Shown here one piece after another: positions 10,479 through 21,770 of a stretch of DNA of 41,707 bases. The position numbers were made by a program, and so were the translations under genes. Source of the DNA: Sphingobacteriales bacterium. GTDB lineage: Bacteria; Bacteroidota; Bacteroidia; Chitinophagales; UBA2359. A model generated the notes under the pieces. It was not told the origin of the DNA. It made no database searches and saw only the letters and a program-made list of their open reading frames with translations. Location of the stretch: the NCBI GenBank assembly GCA_016718845.1, contig JADKCK010000065.1:1-41707 (forward strand). The letters are read 5' to 3'. How positions within the stretch are numbered: the stretch's first letter is position 1; each line of letters opens with the position of its first letter.

Positions 10479-12956
10479 TTATTGTGGGAATGTACCACAA
10501 CGCGAGTCGGTTACGGTAGTTGTTTTACTCTCGGTGGTGTAACAAGCATTGGCAGCGGTAGCGGGTGCGCCAACTGTGCCGCCTTTGCCTGTGCCAGCCG
10601 TTGATTGATAAACTGCTGTAACCGTATAAGTACCACCGCCTGTTGGTGCAAAGGTAGTACCGCTTACGCCTGTGCCGCTAAAAGTAGCCGTACCTGCCAT
10701 ACTATTGGCTTCGGTTACGCTTAAGGCAACACTTGGCATAGCACCACTAGCAACACAATAACTTGCCGCTGGATTAGCGCCAAAAATGATTTCGGGATAC
10801 TGGCAACGGTTAGCAATACTTAGTGTTTGATTGCCGCCTGTGCCTAATGCCGCAGGTCCTTCGATGGTGGCAGTATAGCCTGCATCATCGGTATGTACAA
10901 ACGAAACATTATAAATATAGGCTTCGTCGGGTTCGTCGGTGCTGCCATCGCCGTCGTCGTCAATGCCATTGGCACCCGAGTTAAGTACTGCACTTAAAAC
11001 CGTATTAACCGCCAAAGTAGGGGCAGTGCCTGCTACTAATGGGGCTATGGTAGCAACCGTCCAAGTTTGCCCAGGTCCCGAGCCATTAACTACTACTGTT
11101 TCGTTAAAGGTTCCTGTTTGCGAGCCATCGGTAGCTTGGTTGTTGTTGCAAGTACATGGGTCGGCAACCTGAGCCGTAGGGGTTATACAAAACGTAATGG
11201 CTGCAATGCTGTTGGATACGGTATAGCTACAGTTAGGGGTAATATCGGTGCGGGTAGCCGTAACAGCATAGGTAGAGGCGACTTGTACACCCATAGGCAC
11301 ACTAATAGTAACATTGCCACCCGATGGGCTTACTGGTGTAGATGCACCACCATTGATGGTATAACTGTAGGTATAAGTACCGGGGCTAAGTTCTGCAAAG
11401 GTAATACTGCCATTGGTTAAACAGGTAGGTTGTGTAACAAGCGGAGCAAACGAAGGCGATTGATTGATAGTAACCGTTACGGGTTGGATAACATAACAGC
11501 CCGTAGCCAACTCGCTGCGTATATAATAGGTACCAGCACTAGCAATAGCACTTGGCGTACTAACATTGCTTGCACCACCTGCTAAGGCTAAAGCGTAGCC
11601 GTTGTAGTATTTAGTGGTAGTGCCTGTGTTGGTGGTTTGTACCGCCGCCGTAGTAATATCAACCGTTGAGGGGGTGCAAACAGTGGCGGGGTTTGCTATC
11701 GTTAAAGTAGGTAATGGGTCAACCGTTACCGTACTTGTAGTTGTACCTACGCAACCTGTAACTGTTACCGTATAGGTCATAACAGAAGTGCCTGCGGCAA
11801 GCCCTAACACAACACCCGTAGCATCGATACTAGCATTGGCGGGCGTACCCGAACTCCACTCGCCGCCCGCTATAGAGGGCGTTAGGGTAGTATTTGCACC
11901 TACACACACACTAGTTGTGCCTGATATGGTAGGGGCAGGCAACGCAATACCTGTACCTGTTAAACTCATAGTTGGTGAATTGGAATCAGCGGCGGTGCTC
12001 GTTGCTGTAATAGTAGCACTTTTTGCTCCTGCGCTAGTAGGTGTAAAAGTTACTGTATAGGTAGCAGAAGCACCAGGTGCAAGGCTAGTAGACGATAAAC
12101 CGCTCACAACAAATTGAGGATCGTTAGAAGTAACAGCAAGCCCTGTGGCAGTTGCTAAACCGATATTTGTAACCGTATATGTTACTGGTGTTGCAGAAGT
12201 ACCAACACATGCTGATCCATGGTCTGTTGGAGTACCGCTAAGGGATAGATAAGCCCCTGCTACTGTTTGTATGGAGAAGTTATCTATAGATATGCCATTA
12301 TTAGAGCCGCCACTGCTGCCGGCGGCAGCAAGCCAACTAATACTAAAGGAAGCACCATTAGCAATAGCTAAATTATTTAGGGTAAACGATGCAATAGTGG
12401 TTGTTACTGGCGTACCATTTGTACCAGTATTAGTACCAACAAAATCTTTTGAATTAACCGTAGCATTTGCTGTTGCACCAAATCCACTTCCTGTACAATT
12501 CCAACCAGAGGTAGTGCTGGCAAACCTAAATTGTTTATAATCCCAGCCAAGTGTTACACTAGTAATAGGGCTGCCTGTGTTATTGGTAAAGGTAAGCGTA
12601 TAGGTGATATCCCCAGGAGTCCCTGACCTTAAAGCACCAAGGCTAAAATTTCCTGCCGAACCATAGCCCCAATATCCGCCAGCTGTAGTAGTTCCAGTAC
12701 CTTGTCCGTTATACGTAGCAGTAATACTTGATGAAGCAGCCCAACCGCTACCAGACATTCCGCTAAGAACATCAGTAGAAGTTATAGTGCTAGGTACATT
12801 TCCTGCAACACTTGGGTTGTAACTATTAAAGTTATTGGTCAAGGTTGCTGTCTGAGCAGTGATACTCGTCTGCCCCCTAGCCCACTCGGCTCGGAACAGC
12901 AAGATAGAGAAAAACACAAACAGGAGCAATAACCTCCTTGAGTCGTTTTTTTTCAT
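10479..12956 (-). CDS. Gene D: secreted multi-domain surface protein, intact
   Basis: An unbroken 825-residue gene with a signal peptide (hydrophobic LLLLFVFFSILLF, ending ARGQ). Domains in order are: a lectin-like choice-of-anchor domain (about residues 30-235, with DNFSIQT near its end); an abnormal-spindle/HYDIN-like sandwich (about 240-335, with TYTVTNIG and FTPTSAGAKSATITAT); an Ig-like module (about 340-410); the KYY...TYYIR module (about 415-500) also found in B, C and E; a SprB-like module; and a C-terminal Cys-rich module starting DPCTCNN with an acidic GIDDDGDGSTDEPDE stretch that looks calcium-binding. It ends in RCGTFPQ, not in a T9SS domain. It follows C by 120 bp and precedes E by 91 bp. 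The fact that it is intact while its neighbours are broken argues that the family is functional. Confidence 0.85.
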   Translation of the reverse strand: MKKNDSRRLLLLFVFFSILLFRAEWARGQTSITAQTATLTNNFNSYNPSVAGNVPSTITSTDVLSGMSGSGWAASSSITATYNGQGTGTTTAGGYWGYGSAGNFSLGALRSGTPGDITYTLTFTNNTGSPITSVTLGWDYKQFRFASTTSGWNCTGSGFGATANATVNSKDFVGTNTGTNGTPVTTTIASFTLNNLAIANGASFSISWLAAAGSSGGSNNGISIDNFSIQTVAGAYLSLSGTPTDHGSACVGTSATPVTYTVTNIGLATATGLAVTSNDPQFVVSGLSSTSLAPGASATYTVTFTPTSAGAKSATITATSTAADSNSPTMSLTGTGIALPAPTISGTTSVCVGANTTLTPSIAGGEWSSGTPANASIDATGVVLGLAAGTSVMTYTVTVTGCVGTTTSTVTVDPLPTLTIANPATVCTPSTVDITTAAVQTTNTGTTTKYYNGYALALAGGASNVSTPSAIASAGTYYIRSELATGCYVIQPVTVTINQSPSFAPLVTQPTCLTNGSITFAELSPGTYTYSYTINGGASTPVSPSGGNVTISVPMGVQVASTYAVTATRTDITPNCSYTVSNSIAAITFCITPTAQVADPCTCNNNQATDGSQTGTFNETVVVNGSGPGQTWTVATIAPLVAGTAPTLAVNTVLSAVLNSGANGIDDDGDGSTDEPDEAYIYNVSFVHTDDAGYTATIEGPAALGTGGNQTLSIANRCQYPEIIFGANPAASYCVASGAMPSVALSVTEANSMAGTATFSGTGVSGTTFAPTGGGTYTVTAVYQSTAGTGKGGTVGAPATAANACYTTESKTTTVTDSRCGTFPQ

Positions 12957-13034
12957 TTTTTTTTTGTTTTTTTATCGTTGTTAAATTTTTTTTTATGTGT
13001 AGGGATGATAGCTATTATCTTACAACCCAAATAG

Positions 13035-13066
13035 GCGAAGTGTTGTTTAATTAAACAACACTTCGC
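13035..13066. terminator. Perfect 32-bp palindrome between genes C and D
   Basis: The sequence GCGAAGTGTTGTTTAA is followed immediately by its exact reverse complement. It lies 10 bp past the stop codon of gene C and about 80 bp before the start of D. As RNA it would form a long AT-rich hairpin, but there is no strong T run on either side. It is probably the terminator or mRNA 3'-end stabiliser of C, and suggests that C and D are not simply co-transcribed. Confidence 0.6.
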
Positions 13067-13076
13067 TGTGTTTATG

Positions 13077-16000
13077 TTACCAAGTACCTGCTGCGGGTGT
13101 GCAACTAGGTGCGCAAGCGGGTATGGTAATGTTGGCTTTTAGGGTAAGTGGGCAAGCAGGGTGTATGCCTACGGCGGGGTGTGCGTTGTAGGTGTAGGTA
13201 TACTGGAACGGACCTTGTGCCACAGTGCTTGGTGTTGGGGTGTAGGTTCCGGCGGCTGTTGCAACGCTGCCCCATGTGCCACCACTTGGTGTGCCTGTTA
13301 GGGTGATGGCTGCTGCCGAGCAAGCTGGGGCTACTACATTTGCCAAAGAGCCAATTACATACGAGCAGCCACTACCGCCCGAAACGGTGATGTTTGGCAA
13401 GTTGGTACCTGTTTTTTCGGTGGCGGTAATGCTCCACGAGCCTGCACTGCCACCTGCACCTGCTGCATAGGTAATGTTAAGTGTGTATGTACCATCGTTG
13501 TTGTTGGTAAAGTTAGTACCTACAATAGGGGTAGATGCGGTAGTAGTTAGTACCTCCCAAACAAGTGTGCTATTGGCGGGGTTGGTTGTAATTATCATCT
13601 CATCGCCAAAAGTACCAGTGGTTATTACCGTGTTGTTGGCATCTAAGGTAGGCGGTGTTACGCAATAGCATGGGTCGGTGGCATCGGCGTTGCCTAGGGC
13701 AATCAATGCTCCGCTGCAATTAACTAATACGGTGCTTGTTGTGGAGCAGTTGTTGTTGTCGGTTACAATTACGGTATAGTTGCCATCGGCTAAGGTAGCA
13801 CCAAACGAGCCACCTGTTATGGTATAAGTGTAAGGAGCCGTTCCGCCAGTTGCTGTTTGCGAAATGCTACCTGTACCTGCTACACCGCTACAACTTGCCG
13901 TGCCTGTAAAGCTAGGTGTGGCATTTACGGTTACGGTTGATGTGGCTGTACTTGCACAACCATTAGCGGCTGTTACTACTACCGTATAGGTAGCATTAGC
14001 AGATAAAGTTCCAGTGGTTGTTACATCGGTAGTGCTTCCTCCGGCACTCCAAGCGTAGGTAGCTGCACCTGCGGGGGTGGCGGTAAAAGTAGCTGTACTA
14101 CCCGAGCATATTGGTCCATTGTTGGTTAAGCCTGCACTAACAGGCGTACAAGTACCGGCGCAGTTGTTACGCTACTTGTTGGGCTTGATACGTTAGTATC
14201 TACATTACAATTGCAACGGGTAAGTACCGTAACTGCGGTTGTTTGGTTGTAGGTTGGTAAGGTAGGAGACCAACTAGTTCCTCCATCGGTAGAGTATTGT
14301 AGGGTAGAACCTACAGGGCAAGATGTTGCAGGAACATCTATTACGCCACTGCTTAGGTTACACGATGTACAAGTACTTTGGCTACTTACTACGGCAGCAG
14401 GTGCAGCAGCAGTAAGTATGGGGCAAACAGGTGTACATGTAATGGTTGTACTAGCTGTATTTGTACAGCCACTACCCGACTCGGTAACGGTTACAGTATA
14501 GTCGCCATCGGCTAAACCTGTTAAGGTTGCTGGGTTATAGCTTGGTGTGCCACCTGCACCTGCTGTAAATGTTGGGGTGATGATACCCGTGCCTGCACCA
14601 CCGCCGCAACTTGGGGTAAGGCTTAAAGTAGGTAGGGCATTTACTGTTACGGTTGATGATGCGGTACTTGAACAACCATTGGCTGTTACCGTTACGGTAT
14701 AAGTAGCATTGGCAGTTAAAGTTGGCGTTATAGTGGTGGCAATTGCACTTCCGCCGGCACTCCAAACGTAGGTTGTTGCACCTGCGGGGGTGGCGGTAAA
14801 AGTAGCTGTACTACCCGAGCATACTGGACCATTGTTGGTTAAGCCTGCGGTGGTGCTATTTACCGTTACCGTTGAGGTAGCTGTACTTGCACAACCATTA
14901 GCAGCTGTTACTACTACGGTATAAGTAGCATCGGCTGTTAAGGCTGCGGTGGTTGTTACATCGGTAGTGCTTCCGCCAGCACTCCAAGCGTAGGTAGCTG
15001 CACCTGCGGGGGTGGCGGTAAAAGTAGCTGTACTACCCGAGCATATTGGACCATCGTTGCTTAAGCCTGCACTAACAGGCGTACAAGTACCGGGCGCAGT
15101 TGTTACGCTACTTGTTGGGCTTGATACGTTAGTATCTACATCGCAATTGCAACGAGTAAGTACCGTAATGGCTGTTGTTTGGTTGTAAGTTGGTAAGGTA
15201 GTAGACCATGTAGTGCCATCGGTAGAGTATTGTAGGGTAGAACCTACTGGGCAAGATGTTGCAGGAGCATCTATTACGCCACCGCTTAGGCTACACGATG
15301 TACAAGTACTTTCGGTAGTTACTACGGCAGCAGGTGCAGCAGCAGTAAGGGTGGGACATAGAGGGCTACAACTAATGGTTGCACTTGATGTAGCGGTACA
15401 GCCGCTACCCGACTCGGTAACGGTTACGGTATAGTCGCCATTGGCTAAACCTGATAGGGTAGATGGGCTGTAAGATGGTGTGCCACCTGCGCCTGCTGTA
15501 AATGTTGGGGTGATAGTACCTGTGCCGCTTACACAACTTGGCACAAGGCTTAAAGCAGGTGGGGTAAAGGTATAGGTTTCGGTGTAGCTACAGTTGTTTG
15601 AAGATGCTCCGCCTATGTTTCCATCTATTACTTCGAGGGTTACAGATGTGGTAGCAATTGGGATACCTGTTATGGTGCCTGTTGCATCGCCAAATACATG
15701 TGTTAATGTACCTGCATTAGCATAGGTAGCCGCATAATCGGCGCCACTGCCGCCCAATATGGTAAAGTTAAGGTCGTAGGTAGTACCATCAACCGAGCAA
15801 ACAGGTGCAAAGGTGATATTTAGTTTTGGATAAACAGTTAGTGCTACCACATAAGGATCGCCCGAGCAACCATTAGCATCTGGGGTAGGGGTAATGGTGT
15901 AGGTAACAACGGCAGGCGTAGTGATGCTAGGGTTGATTAATACATCGGTAATTTCAAAGGTATCTGCGGTGTTGTCTACTGTTACGGGTGTGGTTTGGTT

Positions 16001-18774
16001 GTTAAAGCCAGTAGCCGAGCCACTTGTTAAAGCGGCTGTCCAGGTAACGGTTAAGCCTGTCCAAGGGTTGGCGGGTAAGCCGCTTACATTGGCATACAAA
16101 TCAATGGCAGCCGATGCACCGCTACAAGTAGCGTCGTCGAGGTCGTCGCCTAATTCGGGTTTTGGATTAACGGTAACGGTAGTGCTGGCAGCAGGCGATA
16201 AGTCCATACAAGCTGTTGTTGTTGGGGTGGCTTGTAGTGCATCTCCATCACCATCTTTAATAACATTGGCATTGCCTACGGTAATGGTAGAGGTGCCATT
16301 GGTAATTACCACACCTTGTGCAATATCGTACACTAAGCTGTATACACTGTATACTATAGGTGTAGTAGTTGTGTTATCGGGGGCTATCAAATCGGCTGTT
16401 ATGGTGGCATTACTTACTATTATACCTGTGGCGTTATCTACCAATAGGTATAATCTGTCGTACAAGTTAAAGTCGGTAAGCGGGGTAGTATCTTCGGCGT
16501 CAGAGCCTGTTAATGCTCCACCGGTAAGGCAGAAAGTAGTTGGGTCTATGATTCCTGTTGGGGCGGCGGCAACGGCATCGCAGGTGGCTACACAAGCTGG
16601 CACGCTAATGTCGGCAGTTAATGTAAGTGGGCAAGCAGGATTTGAGCCTACGGCAGGATGTGCATCGTAGGTGTAGTTGTATGCCAACGGTCCTTGTGCG
16701 CTGCCTGTTGGAACTGGCGTATAAGTGCCGCCTGTGCCTGCACCACCAAAGGTGCCACCTGTTGGCGTTGCTGTAAGGGTAATGGGTGCAGTAGAACAAA
16801 CAGGTGTAGTAATATCTGCCAAAGTACCAATGGTATAAGCACATAAGCTACCACCCGAAACAGTGATGTTTGGCAAGCCGCTACCCGATGTTTCGGTAGC
16901 GGTAATGCTCCACGTGCCTGCAGTACCACCTGCACCTGCAGGGTAGGTGATAGCAATGTGGTAAGTGCCATCGTTGTTGTTGATGAAGTTTGCGGTTACA
17001 ACGGGGGTCGTAGCAGTTGATGCGCTTACTTCCCAAACGAGGTTAGGATTACTAGGTCCGCTAGTTGTAATAACCATTTCATCGCCAAAAGTACCATTGG
17101 TTAATACTACATTGTTGGCATCTAAAGTAGGAACGGTTAAGCAAAAACAAGGGTCGGTTCCGTCGGCAGAGCCTGTTACAGTTGTTCCACCAGAGCAGTT
17201 AATAGTTGCACTTGATGTAGCGGTACAGCCACTACCCGACTCGGTAACAGTAACCGTGTAAGTGCCATTGGCTAAACCTGTTAATACAGATGGATTATAG
17301 GTGGGCGTGCCACCTGCACCAGCAGTAAAACTTGGGGTGATGATACCCGTACCTGCACCACCCCCGCAACTTGGGGTAAGGCTTAGGGTGGGTTGGGTAG
17401 GAGCCACAAGGGTATAAGTTTCGGAATAGGCGCAAAGGTTTCCGTCTTCTATATCAAGGGTTACAGATGTTGTAGCAACTGGAATACCTGTTATGGTGCC
17501 TGTTCCGTCGAAGTTATCGATAAATGATAAACCATCGGCATAGGTAGCGTAATAGTCGGCACCATATCCACCCGATATGGTAAAGTTAATATCGTAGGTA
17601 GTACCATTACTACAGGTAGGCACAAAGGTGATGTCTAATGCTGGATGAATAATTAATGCCACATCGTAAAGAGCGCCGGGGCAACCGCCTGCTGTGGGGG
17701 TGATGGTGTAAGTGACAATGGCAGGTGTAGTTGTACTGGTATTGGTCAATGTTTGAGCAATATCAATATCACCCAAAGTATTAACATCGGTTACAGCCAA
17801 AGGTGCCGTACTATTGCTAAACCCAGTAGCGTTACCGCTTGTTAAGGCGGCTGTCCAGGTAACAGTTGTACCACTTACATCACTCGATAAATCAATGGCA
17901 GATGAGGCACCACTACAACGGAAGTCGTCTATGTCATCGCTTATTACTGGTGTGGGGTTAACGGTAACCGTAACAGGTTGAATGGTATAACAACACTGAT
18001 TAAATTGACTTCTGATATAGTAAGTACCTGATGTAGCAATAGCCATAGGTGTGGCTACATCGTCAGTAGCTCCTGCAACTGCCAAGGCATTTGTAGTGTA
18101 ATATTTAGTGGTAGTACCATTGTTAGCTGTTTGTACAGAACTACTAGTAATATCTACAGTATTAGGGCTACACACCGCCGCGGGGTTTACAACAGTAAGC
18201 GTAGGTGGTGTGGCAGCTGTAACAGTACCATTCAGCGTAAAATCATCGAAACGGAAAGTGCCAGTAGTAGTTGCAGCTCCTGATAAAGTAATAACAACTG
18301 TTATTGGGCAAGTAAGGTTATTGAGTGGTAATGGTGCCACTGATGTGGATACTACTGCTCTGTTGTGGGAACAGCTACTCCTGATGCAATAGTAGTGCCA
18401 TTGATACTCACATCCATAGCTGTAGGTCCATTGGTACTACGCTGTCTCCATAAACTAACACCTGTTATATTGGCTACATAGCAGGTATTTAAATCCATGG
18501 TTAATGTAATTGTTCTGGTAGAGCCAACTACAAAACTATTTATAGCCAGTGCTTGTCCAGTGCTACCTGTAAAAGATGTAAAACTAGGAGCCGATGTAGA
18601 CCAAACGCTACTACTTATGTTTGCATCTAAGGGAGAAGGAGTTCCGGAATAAGTAGTTCCAGAAATAGTCGTTGTCCCAAAGTTATTGAGGTAGGTCTGC
18701 CCCTTAACACTTTGTGTAAGGAAAAGGGTAGCAACGACTACGATTAAAAGGAAAGTTTGAAAAAGTTTTTTCAT
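13077..18774 (-). CDS. Gene C: giant secreted Ig-like repeat surface protein with two frame breaks
   Basis: It begins with a signal peptide (LLIVVVATLFLTQSVKGQ) and an N-terminal anchor-type beta-sandwich ending FDDFTLNG. It continues through the KYY...TYYIR module, a series of Ig-like/PKD-like modules including YTVTVTESGSGC copies, a YLLVD module near 16475, and a Cys-rich DPCFCL module near 16600-17190 that recurs at the C terminus (DPCYCV, 13090-13690). It ends CTPAAGTW. Two single-base breaks occur. Near 18352 one base is missing: VPTTE then resumes as AVVSTSVAPLP. Near 14155 the run CCGG should be CCGGG, as in the homologous copy near 15090 that reads TAPGTCTPVSAG. The long middle frame is 14126-18340 and the final one 13077 to about 14155. 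The full product would be about 1,900 residues. It is probably a surface or matrix protein of unknown ligand. Confidence 0.82.
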
Positions 18775-18855
18775 TGTATTTAGTTGTATTATTTTTAGAA
18801 AATGGGCAATTAGCTATTTTAGCAATCAACATTTTGATGCTTTTTAAACAACAAA

Positions 18856-21770
18856 CTAGTTTTGCCAAACGCCGGGGTTAGCTACACAATTAGCGCAATT
18901 TACTGTTATATTGGTAGTAGCTGTACAAGTTGTGCCTACAACACGCACGGTAAAGGTGTGGTTGCCATTGGTTACGCTCGTAAATGTATTACTTGTTTGA
19001 TAGGCTCCGTTATCAATAGCATATTCTAGGTTAGTGCCGGTAGCCGTTACGGTTACGGTAGCGCTGCCATTACTTGGAGTAGCTCCGCAATCAGCCGAGG
19101 CACTTAAGTTGCTTGGTAGCGGAGTAACAGTTATGGTGATAGGGGCAGTTGTATAACAACTCGCATCGGTTGTTGTTTCTACTCGTACATAATAAATAGT
19201 AGTAGTTATAGGCGATACGGGGTTTGTTACATCTGCTGCCGCGCCTGCATCTGCCAAAGCTTGTGTGGTATAAAACTTAGGGGTGTTACCTGTGTTGGCA
19301 GTAATGGCGGTATTTAAATCTACACTTGCGCCTGCACAAATAGCGGTGGGGTTTTGTATGGTTAAGGTTGGATTACTACCTACTACGGCTGTGCGAATAA
19401 AAGTTTGTAAGGTACAGCTTGTCAAAGCTACTCCAAAGGTTGGGGTAGTGCAATCGGCAACAGGTACTGTGGTTGGGCGGCTGTTGTCGGTAATGGTATA
19501 GGTGCGGGCGGTAGTGCCGTAGCTGTTGGCGGGGCAGTTAATGCAAGCTCCGTTTAGTGGGCTACTTTGTACATCGTTGGCAGCAATAGTAATAGTTTCG
19601 GCATAGCAACCTCCGGCATCGGTAACGGTTAATGCTCCGCCATTAGTAACGTAGCTGCTACCATTAATTATAGTATTAGCGTTAGTAGCGGTTTCGGTAA
19701 AAGTACCTGTACGTGGGGCGGGTATAGCCGTAGTACAAGCCGCCGAAGCAGTAGCTGCTACATCGGGCAATGCCGAACAATCTACCTTCGAGGCAATTTG
19801 CCCAATATTGCTAATCGAATAATATTCTTCTACGGTATCAAAATCGCCTATATTTGCTCCGTTGGTGTTACCATCATCGCTGCAGGGTTGTCTGCCTGCG
19901 GTAGTTAGGTCGCCGGGTCCATTATCTCTTACACGGCTATCGTAGGGGTCGGCATTAAGTGCTTCGCCAAAGCTGTTTTGGGCGGGATAATCGGTTGTAC
20001 CTTGTACGGGGTCGGTGTATCCACCCCAATGGTCGCCGTCCCAGGGGGTATCGCCAATTTGTTCAAAAGGTTTGCCATGTCCTTCGGCTAAACCAGGACC
20101 TGTGTCGTAGGTATCAAAGCCAATTTCGTCGTAGGTAGTATAAACGGCAAAGTTCATGCGTTGTCCGGTATAAATATCGGGTTTGCCACCAATGCTTGTC
20201 CAAGGTATGCGTATTTCGTGAACACCATTGTTTAGGTCGTCTAAATTGGGCGATACATCAAAAGACGGGCAAGTGCCCAATACGCCCATATTACGTTCTT
20301 CGGCAAGTGGTGCACTGTTATTTGCGGCAAACAAAGCGGCATAGTCGCCGTGGTCAGAGCTATCATGAAAACCTGCTGTTAGGTTTTTACCTTGTCCTGC
20401 CGTTGATGGGTTAGGTCCAACTCTATCAATGGCAACAAAGTAGTCGGGTGTCCAACCATTAAAGTCTACGCGTTTGTTCCAAGGTGCGGCGGTGGCAGTT
20501 AATTTTATGTCGTTTTGATAAGGGTTGGTGGTGGTATTGTTATCTTTATCAATAGCCACAAACAAGTCCATACGGTCAAGGGCACCTGCTCCAAAATATT
20601 TATCGGCGCTAGGTCCTTCTACTACTAAATAAAGGTAGGTAGCATCCCACGAAACATGAAATTTTTTGATATCGGCTGTACCCCAACCTGCTGTTTGTAT
20701 GTTATTGAAGTTGGTATAGTTAAACGCATCGGCATCGTAAGCAACAATATTAGCAGAGCTTTCGCCCACAAAATCCGAGTTAGCAGCGGCGTTTGCATCG
20801 TTTGTTTCGGGTATAAGTGGCGAGGCGTGTTGTGTTTCGGTAACATATTGATACTCGGCAGCATCAACGGTGCCATTCATTGTTATCACAGCACCGCCTT
20901 TGGTCACGCAATGCGAGTCGAGGGTGGTGCGTGTCAAAAAATTGTCTAGCTTGGGGCATCCGCTACCATTGGCAATATTTTGTCCGTTGGCATCTGTGCC
21001 ATAGTCGCGTAGTGTCCAAAGGTCGGGGTCGGCTTGTACTATAGTGGCATTAGTTGCCGTAGATGTAAGGGCATAAAACTCAAAATCTTGCCCAACTGCA
21101 CCCGGTATAGTGGCATTAAAGCACGATGCAGCCGAGTTGTTGGTGCTACTTATAGGTCCGTTACCCATAGTAGCAACAATGGTTTGCCAAGCACCAGCAG
21201 GTTTAATACGGTAGCGGATAAATACGTTTTCGCCCGAGCTTGGTGCAGCACTTAGGCAGCCATACACTAAGTTATCAACCGCCGATACATTAGTAAATTC
21301 GACAGGAGCATTGGCAGTTTCGCTAACAATACCCTGATATTGCCATAAGCGTTATGTTCAATTCGGGTCGTATAATAACGCCCATTAACGGTTGCTGTAA
21401 CCAATGTATTATCCGACAAGCCCCCTGGCGGAGACGGTGGTGCATTGTAACAACAATTTTGTGTAAAGGTGGTGATGGTATTGTAGCTAATTGGGGTTGC
21501 AGATGTCCAGCGATTGCACGCATCAGCAAAACCTCCGTTACATAGGTCTGCACCAATTACAAATTGGTCGTTGACAGAAGTAGCCTGTATGGTTTGAGTT
21601 GAATAAGTACCCCCACCTATGGAGCAAGAAGTACCGATAGGGTCGAGTGCGAATGCAGGATTGGCATTAAACCAATTTGTGCTATATTCTGCTCGCAATT
21701 TGTAATCTTGCGCAAAAATTTGTGTCGATGCTATCAAAAAAATAGCTGCAATAAGTAATTTCTTTTTCAT
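18856..21770 (-). CDS. Gene B: secreted protein with DOMON/CBM9-like domain, one frame break
   Basis: The signal peptide is MKKKLLIAAIFLIASTQIFA followed by QDYK. The first segment is 21267-21770 and the main one 18856-21267. A missing base near 21331 breaks the frame; restoring it joins NAYGNI to IVSETANAPVEF and VDNLVYGCLSAAPSSGENVF. About residues 280-480 resemble a DOMON/CBM9-like beta-sandwich (HVSWDATYLYLVVEGP, DLFVAIDKDNN, WTPDYFVAID, EIRIPWTSIGG), a fold used by others to bind sugars or heme. I infer this from pattern only. Downstream come a region with many Asp/Gly, a SprB-like module, the KYY-type module (FYTTQALADAG...YYVRVET) and a tail ending CVANPGVWQN. Unlike its neighbours it carries a plausible ligand-binding domain, so it could be the functional head of the cluster. 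Confidence 0.8.

Noticed and set aside
15921..16670. A 249-residue open frame on the plus strand, opposite gene C
   Set aside because: It is antisense to well-supported coding sequence. The Ser/Val/Leu-rich translation mirrors Thr/Ala/Gly-rich codons of the other strand, and it shows no motif or start signal.
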